Assembly (NCBI GenBank): GCA_041687435.1
Contig: JAWLBX010000036.1
Span: 1 to 23,410 of the forward strand
Length of the DNA stretch: 23,410 nucleotides
Reading direction: 5' to 3'
DNA from: JACKII01 sp041687435
Lineage (GTDB): Bacteria; Pseudomonadota; Alphaproteobacteria; Bin95
The first letter of the stretch is position 1. Each line of letters starts with the position of its first letter. Both the position numbers and the translations under genes were made by a program. Under the pieces are notes generated by a model. That model made no database searches. It was given only the letters and a program-made list of their open reading frames with translations, and had not been told where the DNA came from. Of the stretch, positions 1-7,591 are shown in pieces.

Positions 1-660
1 GATCACGGTGGCCGGTCTGACGGACATCAATGCTGCCGGGTTCGACATCCTGCTGGACAACACGCCGGCGCTGCACGACTTCGACGAGGTCGATGCGGTG
101 GGTAACCAGATCGACCTGGTGGACGTTGACGACATCCAACTCGGCACGATCACCGGCACCGGCCTTCGGGTCGTGGCGGGCGGCCAGGTGGACGACGTTG
201 CCGGCGAGGCGATCACGGTGGCCGGTCTGACGGACATCACGGCAACCGGGTTCGACATCCTGCTCGACAACAACGGCCCGCGTCTGCACGACTTCGACGA
301 GGTCGATGCGGTGGGCGAGCAGATCACCCTGGTGGATGTGGACGATATCCAGCTCGGCACGATCACCGGCACCGGCCTGACGGTCGAAGCCGGTGGTCAG
401 GTGGACGACGTTGCCGGCGAGGCGATCACGGTTTCCGGTGCTGCCAGCATCATCGCCGCATCTGCCGACGGTTTGACCCACTTCGACATCCTGCTCGACA
501 ACGACGGTCCGGCTCTGCACGACTTCGCTTATGCGGATGTCGGAGCCATGCTGACAGTGGTTGGGCAGAATGTCGTGGTGATCGACGCCAATGACCTGTC
601 CATTCAGGTGACGGCTTCCGGCGATGCCAACATCATCGCGGAGCAGCGGCTTGAGGTGAA
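1..660 (+). repeat. Tandem ~210-bp coding repeats in the adhesin
   Basis: Copy 1 spans 1-210 and copy 2 spans 211-423, both beginning with the same run gatcacggtggccggtctga. A diverged copy begins at 424 and fades after ~540-660. Copies 1 and 2 are nearly identical at protein level, differing by a one-residue insertion (DNTPAL versus DNNGPRL) and a few substitutions. The window starts exactly on a repeat boundary, so more copies probably lie upstream. The near-identity suggests recent expansion or ongoing homogenisation. Confidence 0.9.
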
Positions 661-3007
661 GGCCGGTGGTGACGCGCTGGGCGGCCAGACGATTGACGAG
701 GAGTTGACGGCGACAAGCCGCAACGCATTCGTCCACGTGGGTGATGGCGACCCCGACACGATGACCATCGGCAACGGTGCCATTGTGACCGGTGCAACCA
801 TGGCCGGCCTGCGCGCGGACGTGACCGGCAATGCGACGGTTACCGGTCCTGACGGGGCGGTGTTCCTTGGCACGACGACAGGCAACCTGGACGTCATTGC
901 GGCCGATGGCTCGGCCTACGTTGATGGTCAGCCAAGCCCAACCGGCGCAGACCGCGCCGATATCGGCGGCGATCTTACCGTGACGGCGCTGGATAGGATC
1001 CTGGTTGATGCCGACAATGTTGGCGGAGCGGTGACCCTCACCGAAACCGCCGGCGATGCCGATGGAAACCCGGATCGTATCCTGGCCAACATCGACACGA
1101 TTGGCGGCGCTGCGACCTTGACTGCAGCCGATGGTGATGCCGATCTGATCGCCTCCAATTCCATTGCTGGCGATCTGACGGTCACTGCCCTCAACGGCGA
1201 TGCCAGGGCTGGTGTCGGATCGTTCACAGGCGATACCGTCGACGTCGAGTGGCAGAATGGCGAAGTCGTGGCGAACGGCGACCCGGGCAATGCCTCCATC
1301 ACCGACCTGCAGATCGGCCCTGCCGATCCGACAGGTGGCGTTGGCAGTCCGACAGGCGGCGTTGGCAATCCGGACGATGTCGTTGTTGCCGGCCAATTCC
1401 TGAACTTCAACGTTGATGTTGAAGCCGAGTTCGGGGTGGTCCTTGGCGGTGGCATTGCCATTACCGGCGACAGCGGAGCGGTCGATTTCGACACCGGTAC
1501 GCCGGTGCCAAGCCGGCCGGTTGGCATTGTCGGGACGGAAAATGTCGCTGTGCTTGGCGGCACCGGCGGACCGGATGTGCTGGTTGTCGATCGGGAAGTG
1601 GGTGCGGCGGACGACTCGTTCGGTTACCTCGCCGTGATCGCGGATCGCGACAGTCATACACCGGATCCGACGCTGCCCGCTGACGGACAGCGCACCCTCG
1701 GTGATCGTGATGCCGGGTTGGTCGTTGCCGGGCGGGATATCCTGCAGGCGGATGATGTCCTGGTGGCCGGGGACTCGCTGTTCGATACCAACGGTCTCAG
1801 CGATGTGATCCTCACCAACACCGACAACAACTTCGGCGGCTACTATGACGTCCTGGCGAACAACCCGTATGATCCAGCTGTTCCCATTGGCCGGGTTCAC
1901 GTCCATGGCGAGAACGTTCGGATTACCGACGCGACCGACATCCACTTCGGAGCGGTAGCGGCGGATACGTTGGAGGTCACCACCGGCGACGACGGCTCGG
2001 TGTTCTTCCGGCAGATCCTCGGCCTGGACCGCTCGGAAACGCGGGTGATCCGTAACGGCACGACCGTTGGCGGCGAAGGGCTGGTTGGCGACGTGATCAT
2101 CAACAGCGGCGACGATGTTGTCATCGGCGTTCTGGCTGATCCGACGGACCCTGATGGTCCGGACTTCGATCCGCTGCTCTCGGCACCGGGCGAGGACGGG
2201 TTCCGCGAGGATATCTTCTACGTCAACAACCTGACGGTTGACCGGGCGCCGGGGCGGATCATCCTGCCGCGGACGGCCGCAACCAATTCCAACTTCGACA
2301 GCAACAACCTGTACTACGGCGTCAATATCTCCGACACGTTCCAATATGTCGGGCCGCATGAGGAGATTGATCTGACCGGGTTCCTGACAGTTACGCGCAC
2401 CCGCGCAGCTGCCCTGCTTCCGCAAGGCCCGCGCAGCGCCAACTACAGGTTCAACAATTGTGTGATCGGCGATCTGAACGATTGCGGGTTGCCGCTTGCC
2501 CCGGTCGATATCGTGACCCGGATCACGATTCCGCCGAACCTGTTCGAGTTGGATCGCGATCAGCTGGATCTCCTCTATGTCCCGATTGGGAACGAGGAAC
2601 TCTGGGGTGTGCCGACGGAGGTGCTTTACAACCTGGATCACCAGGTGAGCATGGGCGCGTTCGATGCTATGGCGATGGGGCCGTGGACCATCTACTTCGG
2701 CTTCGATCAGGCGAACATCCCGGCCGGCGAACGTGACGCGGTGGACCAGGCGGCGGCGAGAGCCGCATCCATGGGCAACAGCCCGGTCGTGGTCAGTGGC
2801 CACACCGATACCAGTGGCCCGGCCCAGTACAACCTCGACCTTTCGGCGCGCCGCGCGCAGGCAGCGGTTAATATCCTGAACTCGCAGGGTATCGACAGCA
2901 GCCGTATCAATGTCAGCGCAACCGGTGAGGAAGAACTGGCGGTGCCGACGGCTGACGGCGTGCGCGAACCACGGAACCGCCGTGTTGAAATCCGCGTCCT
3001 GAAGTAA
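2..3007 (+). CDS. Repeat-rich giant adhesin/exoprotein with C-terminal OmpA-like domain (5' end outside window)
   Basis: The reading frame is open at the first base, so this is the last ~1,000 residues of a larger protein. The N-terminal part seen here consists of ~70-residue repeats rich in Asp, Gly, Val and Thr (motifs such as GFDILLDN and DDIQLGTITGTGL), then shorter LTVTA/GDADL-type repeats. This is a beta-helix pattern typical of filamentous-haemagglutinin-like exoproteins. A Cys pair (C818 and C826, numbering from the codon at base 8) precedes the end. Residues ~890-999 form an OmpA_C-like domain: IYFGFD, GHTDTSGPAQYN, LSARRA and RNRRVEI are visible, including the Asp (D934) and Arg (R948/R949) positions that bind meso-diaminopimelate in that family. 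Family knowledge gives surface adhesion plus peptidoglycan anchoring. The combination implies a periplasm-retained C-terminus, which is inference. No transporter partner is in the window. A CHAT lipoprotein follows on the same strand after a terminator. The OmpA call is firm and the adhesin call is likely. Confidence 0.85.
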   Translation: MTVAGLTDINAAGFDILLDNTPALHDFDEVDAVGNQIDLVDVDDIQLGTITGTGLRVVAGGQVDDVAGEAITVAGLTDITATGFDILLDNNGPRLHDFDEVDAVGEQITLVDVDDIQLGTITGTGLTVEAGGQVDDVAGEAITVSGAASIIAASADGLTHFDILLDNDGPALHDFAYADVGAMLTVVGQNVVVIDANDLSIQVTASGDANIIAEQRLEVKAGGDALGGQTIDEELTATSRNAFVHVGDGDPDTMTIGNGAIVTGATMAGLRADVTGNATVTGPDGAVFLGTTTGNLDVIAADGSAYVDGQPSPTGADRADIGGDLTVTALDRILVDADNVGGAVTLTETAGDADGNPDRILANIDTIGGAATLTAADGDADLIASNSIAGDLTVTALNGDARAGVGSFTGDTVDVEWQNGEVVANGDPGNASITDLQIGPADPTGGVGSPTGGVGNPDDVVVAGQFLNFNVDVEAEFGVVLGGGIAITGDSGAVDFDTGTPVPSRPVGIVGTENVAVLGGTGGPDVLVVDREVGAADDSFGYLAVIADRDSHTPDPTLPADGQRTLGDRDAGLVVAGRDILQADDVLVAGDSLFDTNGLSDVILTNTDNNFGGYYDVLANNPYDPAVPIGRVHVHGENVRITDATDIHFGAVAADTLEVTTGDDGSVFFRQILGLDRSETRVIRNGTTVGGEGLVGDVIINSGDDVVIGVLADPTDPDGPDFDPLLSAPGEDGFREDIFYVNNLTVDRAPGRIILPRTAATNSNFDSNNLYYGVNISDTFQYVGPHEEIDLTGFLTVTRTRAAALLPQGPRSANYRFNNCVIGDLNDCGLPLAPVDIVTRITIPPNLFELDRDQLDLLYVPIGNEELWGVPTEVLYNLDHQVSMGAFDAMAMGPWTIYFGFDQANIPAGERDAVDQAAARAASMGNSPVVVSGHTDTSGPAQYNLDLSARRAQAAVNILNSQGIDSSRINVSATGEEELAVPTADGVREPRNRRVEIRVLK
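1328..1369 (+). repeat. Short 21-bp in-frame direct duplication in the adhesin
   Basis: Two adjacent 21-base units (1328-1348 and 1349-1369) differ at two positions and encode the heptapeptide PTGGVGS followed by PTGGVGN. This looks like a local slippage duplication inside a Gly/Pro linker between the repeat region and the downstream domain. Confidence 0.8.
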
Positions 3008-3044
3008 CGCTTCAGACCGCGGCACGTTACAGGCCCGGAAAGCC

Positions 3045-3084
3045 CGGCCCGCCCTTCCTATCCGGAGGGCGGGCCGATTTTTTT
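3045..3084 (+). terminator. Rho-independent terminator after the adhesin
   Basis: An 11-bp GC-rich perfect stem (3045-3055 pairing with 3066-3076, core GGCCCGCCCT/AGGGCGGGCC) with a 10-base loop is followed by seven consecutive T (3078-3084). It sits 38 bases after the adhesin stop and has the classic intrinsic-terminator form. The downstream CHAT gene therefore probably has its own promoter. Confidence 0.92.
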
Positions 3085-3343
3085 GGCGAACTGGAACGGT
3101 TGTTTTTTGATCCTTGGACGCCGAACCCGCCCCCTTAACCCCCGGTCTTCGGGTTTAACGGCGGCATATATGGGGCGCCTGGCAACAGATGGGGCGGCCA
3201 AAAGGAATGAGATAAAAACGCACCGGCGCGGTATAAGAATAGGATCAGCGAGCCCAACATTTGCGCACCCCGCTCCTGCTACGTCGAACACGGCGCTGAA
3301 TGCGCCAGCGGAAAAGCAGTCCAATCGGAAGGACGATAAACGG
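3085..3343 (+). other. Leader/intergenic region before the CHAT lipoprotein gene
   Basis: The frame of the downstream gene is open through this stretch, but its translation (proline/arginine-rich, no conserved pattern) and the much better start at 3344 argue that it is non-coding. It holds a small imperfect hairpin around 3135-3158 (TTAACCC pairing with GGGTTTAA). A TATAAGAAT run at 3232 could be a -10 element, but I see no acceptable -35 at the right distance. It should contain the promoter of the CHAT gene, given the terminator just upstream. Confidence 0.5.
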
Positions 3344-5932
3344 ATGATGACGCTAGATCGTGCCATCGCGAGATGCGTCGCCGGGATTGTCGTGGTGGCG
3401 CTTGCCGCATGTACGGGTGCGGATACCGCGACGGTAAAAGCGTTTGATCGATGCCGGGGGCTGGGGGACGCTTTTTATCAGGCGGAACGGTATGCCTACT
3501 CCATGGACTTCGCCGGTGCGGAAAGCCTGTATTTAGAGGTGCTTGCCGGTAGCACAGACAGCGAGGCGGCCACCTGCACAAACCTGCCATCAAGGGCGCG
3601 GGTGATGGGGCGTCTCGCTATCGTTCAGAGTGCGCAACTGCAATTTCTGGCTGCGCAAGAGTCGCGGATGCGGGCGTGGGAATTGCTGGCAGCAGACAAC
3701 AGCGAGCACCGCGATATTCTGGAGCAGGAACTGGCAACGATCGAGCTGGTTGACCGTATGCACCGCGCCTCAATCGGGGGAATGGACGACACCATCCTTT
3801 CCGGTACCCAAAGGCCTCGGCGGGCGGCAGCATTCCAGTCCACCGGCCCCGCCGATGACGGCCTGATCGAAATGCCCAACGATGAAAAGCGCCTGTTGGT
3901 CGCGAACGGTTGGGATGCGCTCGCGCGGGGTGCGGCTCTGACCAACTCCGGAAGGGCGCAAAGTGCCTTGCCGTTGCTGGTGCACGGGTTGGAGTCCCTG
4001 ACCGGGTTTCCTCTCGGCACGGCGACCCTGGCGCCCAGGCTGTATTTGCAGAAGGCGCTCGCCGAACTGGCGCTGGGGCGGAATGCTGCGGCGGTGGCCA
4101 GTGCGGAGGCTGCGGTTCGTGGCCTGGACGAGATGGTCCCGAATTCGGCTGTAGCCGCTCGAGGCCGCTTTGTCCTCGCAACGGCGCTTGCCGAAATCGG
4201 GCGGGACGGCGAGGCCGTCATTCAATTCGATGAGGCGATGTCGCTCTACGAGCAAAATCCGGCCGCCATTCAATATGAAAGTGCCTGGCCCTTTTTCCGC
4301 TTCGCGCTCCGGATGATCGGGGCAGATCCGTCGTCCGCCGGCGAGTGGAATGCGCGGATTTTTCGCGCGGCGCAGCTGGTCCGGTCTTCTGGTACGGTCA
4401 AGGCAATCGCCCGGGCCGCCGGTGGTTTCGCCACGGGTGACACCCAAGCGGCGGCCGCTGTCCGGGCATGGAAGACAGCGGACGACCGTTTGGCGATTGC
4501 CAAAGGCTTGCTGCTGATTGCCCAACAAAACTCCATGATTCCGCCGCCGCATATGGACAATCTGGTGGCGGATGTCGCAGCGGCGGACGCGGCCGAAAGG
4601 GAGGCGCGAAGCAATCGCGACGCGATGGCTCCGGAGTATCGCGCTGCGTTGGAGACGCCGGTGAGTCTGCCGGCGTTGCAGCGAACGCTGAGGCCTGGCG
4701 AGGCCATGGTTCAGATTTTGGTTGGCGAACCGCAGTCCTTGCTGCTGGTCGTTCTGCCGCAAGGCACCACAGGGGCATCGGTTCATGTCCGGCTGGTCGA
4801 GGCCGACCGGGAGGCGATCGATTCCATCGTCAGCAGCATGCGTGCGGTCTTGGAAGCGGATTATGTGGATGCGGAAAGGGTTGCGGTCTCGCAGTTTCCG
4901 GCCGACTTGTCACACGCCGTGTACAAATTGCTGTTCGGCGACTTGGCCGGCTTGATCGAAGCGCAGGACAGGATATTTGTGGCCTCCAATGGGACGTTGC
5001 AAAATTATCCGTTCGACTCGCTGGTCATCTCTAACCCCGGAGATGGCGCCGGGACCTGGCGCGGACCGGCATTCAACTATTCCGGTTTGCGCTGGCTGGG
5101 CGATGCTGTGGAGGTCAACTACCTGCCCGCTGCGCGGAATCTTGTGGATTTGCGGTCGAGAGCCCGCCCATCGTCGGCGGCGAAATCGGTCCTGGCATTC
5201 GGGGACTTCCGGCCGGGCCTGTCGGCGGAGGCTCTCATGCAGACGGCAGGCTTGCCAGAGGGGTGCCGCGCATTCGCTCATGCGGTCGCCAGCGCACCCC
5301 CATTGCCGGGCACACGGCAGCAGGTGGAAGGAATCGCGTCCATTCTGGCACAGGGCGGGGAGGCGGTTGTTAGCGAAGATTTTACGGAGGCAGCGCTGGA
5401 AGAGCGGCGCGACTCGCTTGGCGATTACCGCATTCTGCATTTTGCAACGCATGGCCTGCTGCCCAGTTCTGCCAATTGCTTTACCGAACCGGCACTGCTG
5501 GCGTCTTTCGATCCCGCCGGGCACGGGGACAGTCTGCTGACGACAACGGAGATCCGGCAATTCAACCTGGATGCGCAGCTTGTGGTGTTGTCGGCATGCG
5601 AGACAATCGGAGCAGAGGGACAGCTACAAGAAACCGGCGGCGAGAGCCTCTCTACCCTGGCGCGCGCATTCTTTGCTGCCGGGTCGCGGTCCGTGATCGC
5701 CAGTCAGTGGCAGGTTCTGGCGGATGAAACCTCGCAATTGATGGATGCGATGTACCGGCGGATTGCGGTGAACAATGCCGGCTTCGGTGCGGCCCTGCGC
5801 GGAGCCCAGCGGGAATTGCGCCGGCGGCCGGAATCCTCGCACCCGGCATTCTGGGCCGCATTCGTCATGGTTGGTGACGGCACGACCCAGCTTTATCCAG
5901 ACGGCGGCCAGACCCCACAACGGCGACCTTGA
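3344..5932 (+). CDS. Lipoprotein with TPR-like repeats and C-terminal CHAT (caspase-like) protease domain
   Basis: The chosen ATG (3344) has a Shine-Dalgarno ggaagga at 3328-3334 and gives an 862-residue product with a lipoprotein signal: MMTLDRAIARC, then a hydrophobic run ending in the lipobox LAAC (Cys23; Thr at +2 suggests outer-membrane sorting). Residues ~60-400 are helical with TPR-like patterning (for example LARGAALTNSGRAQSALPLL and LATALAEIGRDGEAV). The last ~320 residues match the CHAT domain, a clan CD cysteine peptidase fold. HFATHG contains the catalytic His (H703) and VVLSACET the catalytic Cys (C752), followed by GGESLSTLARAFFAAGSRSV and an ending of HPAFWAAFVMVGDG. Both catalytic residues are intact, so a functional protease is expected. 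CHAT/TPR proteins often neighbour filamentous-haemagglutinin-like genes; here the partner is the adhesin just upstream. The substrate is unknown, and processing of the adhesin is my inference. Confidence 0.9.
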   Translation: MMTLDRAIARCVAGIVVVALAACTGADTATVKAFDRCRGLGDAFYQAERYAYSMDFAGAESLYLEVLAGSTDSEAATCTNLPSRARVMGRLAIVQSAQLQFLAAQESRMRAWELLAADNSEHRDILEQELATIELVDRMHRASIGGMDDTILSGTQRPRRAAAFQSTGPADDGLIEMPNDEKRLLVANGWDALARGAALTNSGRAQSALPLLVHGLESLTGFPLGTATLAPRLYLQKALAELALGRNAAAVASAEAAVRGLDEMVPNSAVAARGRFVLATALAEIGRDGEAVIQFDEAMSLYEQNPAAIQYESAWPFFRFALRMIGADPSSAGEWNARIFRAAQLVRSSGTVKAIARAAGGFATGDTQAAAAVRAWKTADDRLAIAKGLLLIAQQNSMIPPPHMDNLVADVAAADAAEREARSNRDAMAPEYRAALETPVSLPALQRTLRPGEAMVQILVGEPQSLLLVVLPQGTTGASVHVRLVEADREAIDSIVSSMRAVLEADYVDAERVAVSQFPADLSHAVYKLLFGDLAGLIEAQDRIFVASNGTLQNYPFDSLVISNPGDGAGTWRGPAFNYSGLRWLGDAVEVNYLPAARNLVDLRSRARPSSAAKSVLAFGDFRPGLSAEALMQTAGLPEGCRAFAHAVASAPPLPGTRQQVEGIASILAQGGEAVVSEDFTEAALEERRDSLGDYRILHFATHGLLPSSANCFTEPALLASFDPAGHGDSLLTTTEIRQFNLDAQLVVLSACETIGAEGQLQETGGESLSTLARAFFAAGSRSVIASQWQVLADETSQLMDAMYRRIAVNNAGFGAALRGAQRELRRRPESSHPAFWAAFVMVGDGTTQLYPDGGQTPQRRP

Positions 5933-6007
5933 CTGTTCAGGGGTAAAATAGACGAAAGCCCCTGCGAACAGAGGCATTCATGCCATGCGGTTCTGTCTAT
6001 CAGAGAC

Positions 6008-6442
6008 TCAAAGCTCGATCACCACGTACTGGTCCTCGACGCTGACGTCGAAGACTTCCGCCTTGTAGGGGCCTTCGCGCACGGCGCTGCCGTCGGCCAC
6101 CTCCACCGGATAGGGGCGAACGCGGATCGAGGTGGGATCGACGCGGCTCTGGCCGGTGCGCAGGTCGAACTCCCAGCCGTGCCAGGGGCAGCGCACGATC
6201 TGTTGCGGGCGGGAGTAGTGGTACTCACCCGGCTGATCCGACTCGACCAAGCCGATCAGCCTGCCCTTGCAGAGGCTGCCGCCCTGGTGCGGGCAGCGGT
6301 CGAGCACGGCGAAGAACTCGCCGTCAATGTTGAACAGCGCGATCTCTCGGGTGCCGATTTTCACCAGCTTCCGCGCGCCCGGCGGCATTTCTGCCAAGGT
6401 CGCGACTACATGTTTTTCCCGCGCACGGGCCGTTGCTGCCAT
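6008..6442 (-). CDS. Rieske [2Fe-2S] domain protein (ferredoxin-type)
   Basis: The 144-residue protein has a complete Rieske cluster-binding pair: C50-P-H52-QGG and C85-PWH88-GW. Rieske proteins ligate a [2Fe-2S] cluster through two Cys and two His and pass electrons to oxygenases, or form the N-terminal domain of ring-hydroxylating oxygenase alpha subunits. Here no catalytic oxygenase domain follows, so a free-standing electron carrier or small Rieske partner is likely. The ATG at 6442 is chosen because it lies 4 bases after the amidohydrolase stop (6447). A longer frame starting at 6478 would overlap that gene by 32 bases and adds a Ser/Arg-rich tail without family similarity. It is the last gene of a three-gene minus-strand operon, convergent with the CHAT gene. 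No oxygenase or reductase gene is nearby. Confidence 0.88.
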   Translation of the reverse strand: MAATARAREKHVVATLAEMPPGARKLVKIGTREIALFNIDGEFFAVLDRCPHQGGSLCKGRLIGLVESDQPGEYHYSRPQQIVRCPWHGWEFDLRTGQSRVDPTSIRVRPYPVEVADGSAVREGPYKAEVFDVSVEDQYVVIEL

Positions 6443-6446
6443 GGCC

Positions 6447-7577
6447 TCAGGCAACCGGCTGCGGCTTGTAAAGATCAAGCGCGTTCTGCAGGAAGAAGCC
6501 GGTTTTCTGCTCCTCCGTCACCCGCACCGGCAGCGCGTGATCCGGATGATCGAAATCCCAATGCGGATAGTCGGTCGCGAACAGCAGCTTGTCCCAGCCG
6601 ATCCACTTGACCGTGTCCAGCAAATGCGGTTTCACCTCCGGCTCTTCCATCGGCTGGGTGGTGAGCCAGACTTGCTCCCGCACGTACTCGGACGGCGGGC
6701 GCTTCACATGCGGAACCTCGTCCCGCATCCGCGCCCACAGCTTGTCCATCCGCCAGCAGAGCGACGGCAGCCAGGCGAAGCCGGCTTCGACCAGCACGAT
6801 TTTCAGGTCCGGGCAACGCTCGAACACGCCTTCCATCACCAGACTCATCAGCAGCGCCTGTTGGCATTGGGCGTGGCCGATCATCTCCTCCAGATAGTAG
6901 GAGGGCCAGCCGCCGCCGGTGACGGGCGCGCCGCCATAGCCGAAGGCGTGGATGCCGACCGGCAGGCCGCTCGCCGCCGCCGCCTCGAACATCGGCAGAT
7001 AGCGTTTCTGGCCGAACGGTTCGGCGCTGCGCGAGAGGAGGAGCACCTGCACGAAATTCGGATCGCCGGCGCGCGCCTCAATCTCCTTCACCGCAGCCGG
7101 AGCGTCCTCATAGGTGACGACGACGCTGGCCTTGGTGCGCGGTTCCTTCGAGGTCCATTCCGCCACCTGCCAGTCGTTAATGGCGCGGCTGAAGGCGGTA
7201 GCGTATTCCAGGTTCTGCATGCCCTGGCCGGTGCGCAGCGGGTTGAGCACCGCCATCTGCACGTTCAGCGGGTCCAGATGGTGGGCGCGCATGAACTCCA
7301 GGTTGGAGCCGGGCTTGCCGCCGTTGGGTGGGTAGGCGTCACGCCTGGCCGCATCCGGCTGGCCCTTCGGGTAGGCCGGGCCGCCGGCAAAGCCCTGGCG
7401 CGGGCGGCTGCCGTAGGCGGCCATGTAATCCTGCCAGCGCTTTTCCAGGAACGGGAACAACTCGCGCTGCATGTCGCCGGGCACGACATGCACGTCGCAA
7501 TCGGCGATGGCCAGCGTATTCTTGCCGGTGTGCTTGTCGTCGGCGCGGTCGAGAATTTGAGCGGTCGGAGGCGTCAT
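6447..7577 (-). CDS. Amidohydrolase_2 (COG2159-type) metal-dependent hydrolase/decarboxylase-like protein, paralogue 1
   Basis: The 376-residue TIM-barrel-type protein belongs to the amidohydrolase family that includes ACMSD and gamma-resorcylate decarboxylase. Visible landmarks are IADCDVHVVPGD (D28, H30), GLPVGIHAFG with the mid-barrel His, FERCPDLKIVLVEAGFAW, and FATDYPHWDFDHPD with the metal-ligand Asp D336. The usual HxH pair is reduced to one His (DVHVV). The ATG at 7577 is preceded by taaggag at 7588-7594, which overlaps the stop of the upstream paralogue and suggests translational coupling. Together with the upstream amidohydrolase and the downstream Rieske gene it forms one operon. 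The substrate is not deducible. A ring-cleavage or decarboxylation step on an aromatic or lactone substrate would fit the family, but that is inference. Confidence 0.88.
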   Translation of the reverse strand: MTPPTAQILDRADDKHTGKNTLAIADCDVHVVPGDMQRELFPFLEKRWQDYMAAYGSRPRQGFAGGPAYPKGQPDAARRDAYPPNGGKPGSNLEFMRAHHLDPLNVQMAVLNPLRTGQGMQNLEYATAFSRAINDWQVAEWTSKEPRTKASVVVTYEDAPAAVKEIEARAGDPNFVQVLLLSRSAEPFGQKRYLPMFEAAAASGLPVGIHAFGYGGAPVTGGGWPSYYLEEMIGHAQCQQALLMSLVMEGVFERCPDLKIVLVEAGFAWLPSLCWRMDKLWARMRDEVPHVKRPPSEYVREQVWLTTQPMEEPEVKPHLLDTVKWIGWDKLLFATDYPHWDFDHPDHALPVRVTEEQKTGFFLQNALDLYKPQPVA

Positions 7578-7591
7578 AATGCCAACACTCC

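Noticed and set aside
1..660. CRISPR-like reading of the 210-bp repeats
   Set aside because: The units are long, contiguous and in-frame coding, with no spacers between short repeats.
3209..3240. TATAAGAAT as a promoter for the CHAT gene
   Set aside because: No -35-like hexamer lies 16-18 bases upstream (GAGATA only), so I could not call a promoter; I mention it only in the region entry.
5938..5964. CAGGGG/CCCCTG inverted repeat between the converging CHAT and Rieske genes
   Set aside because: It is a six-base stem with a 15-base loop and no T-run on either strand, too weak to call a terminator.
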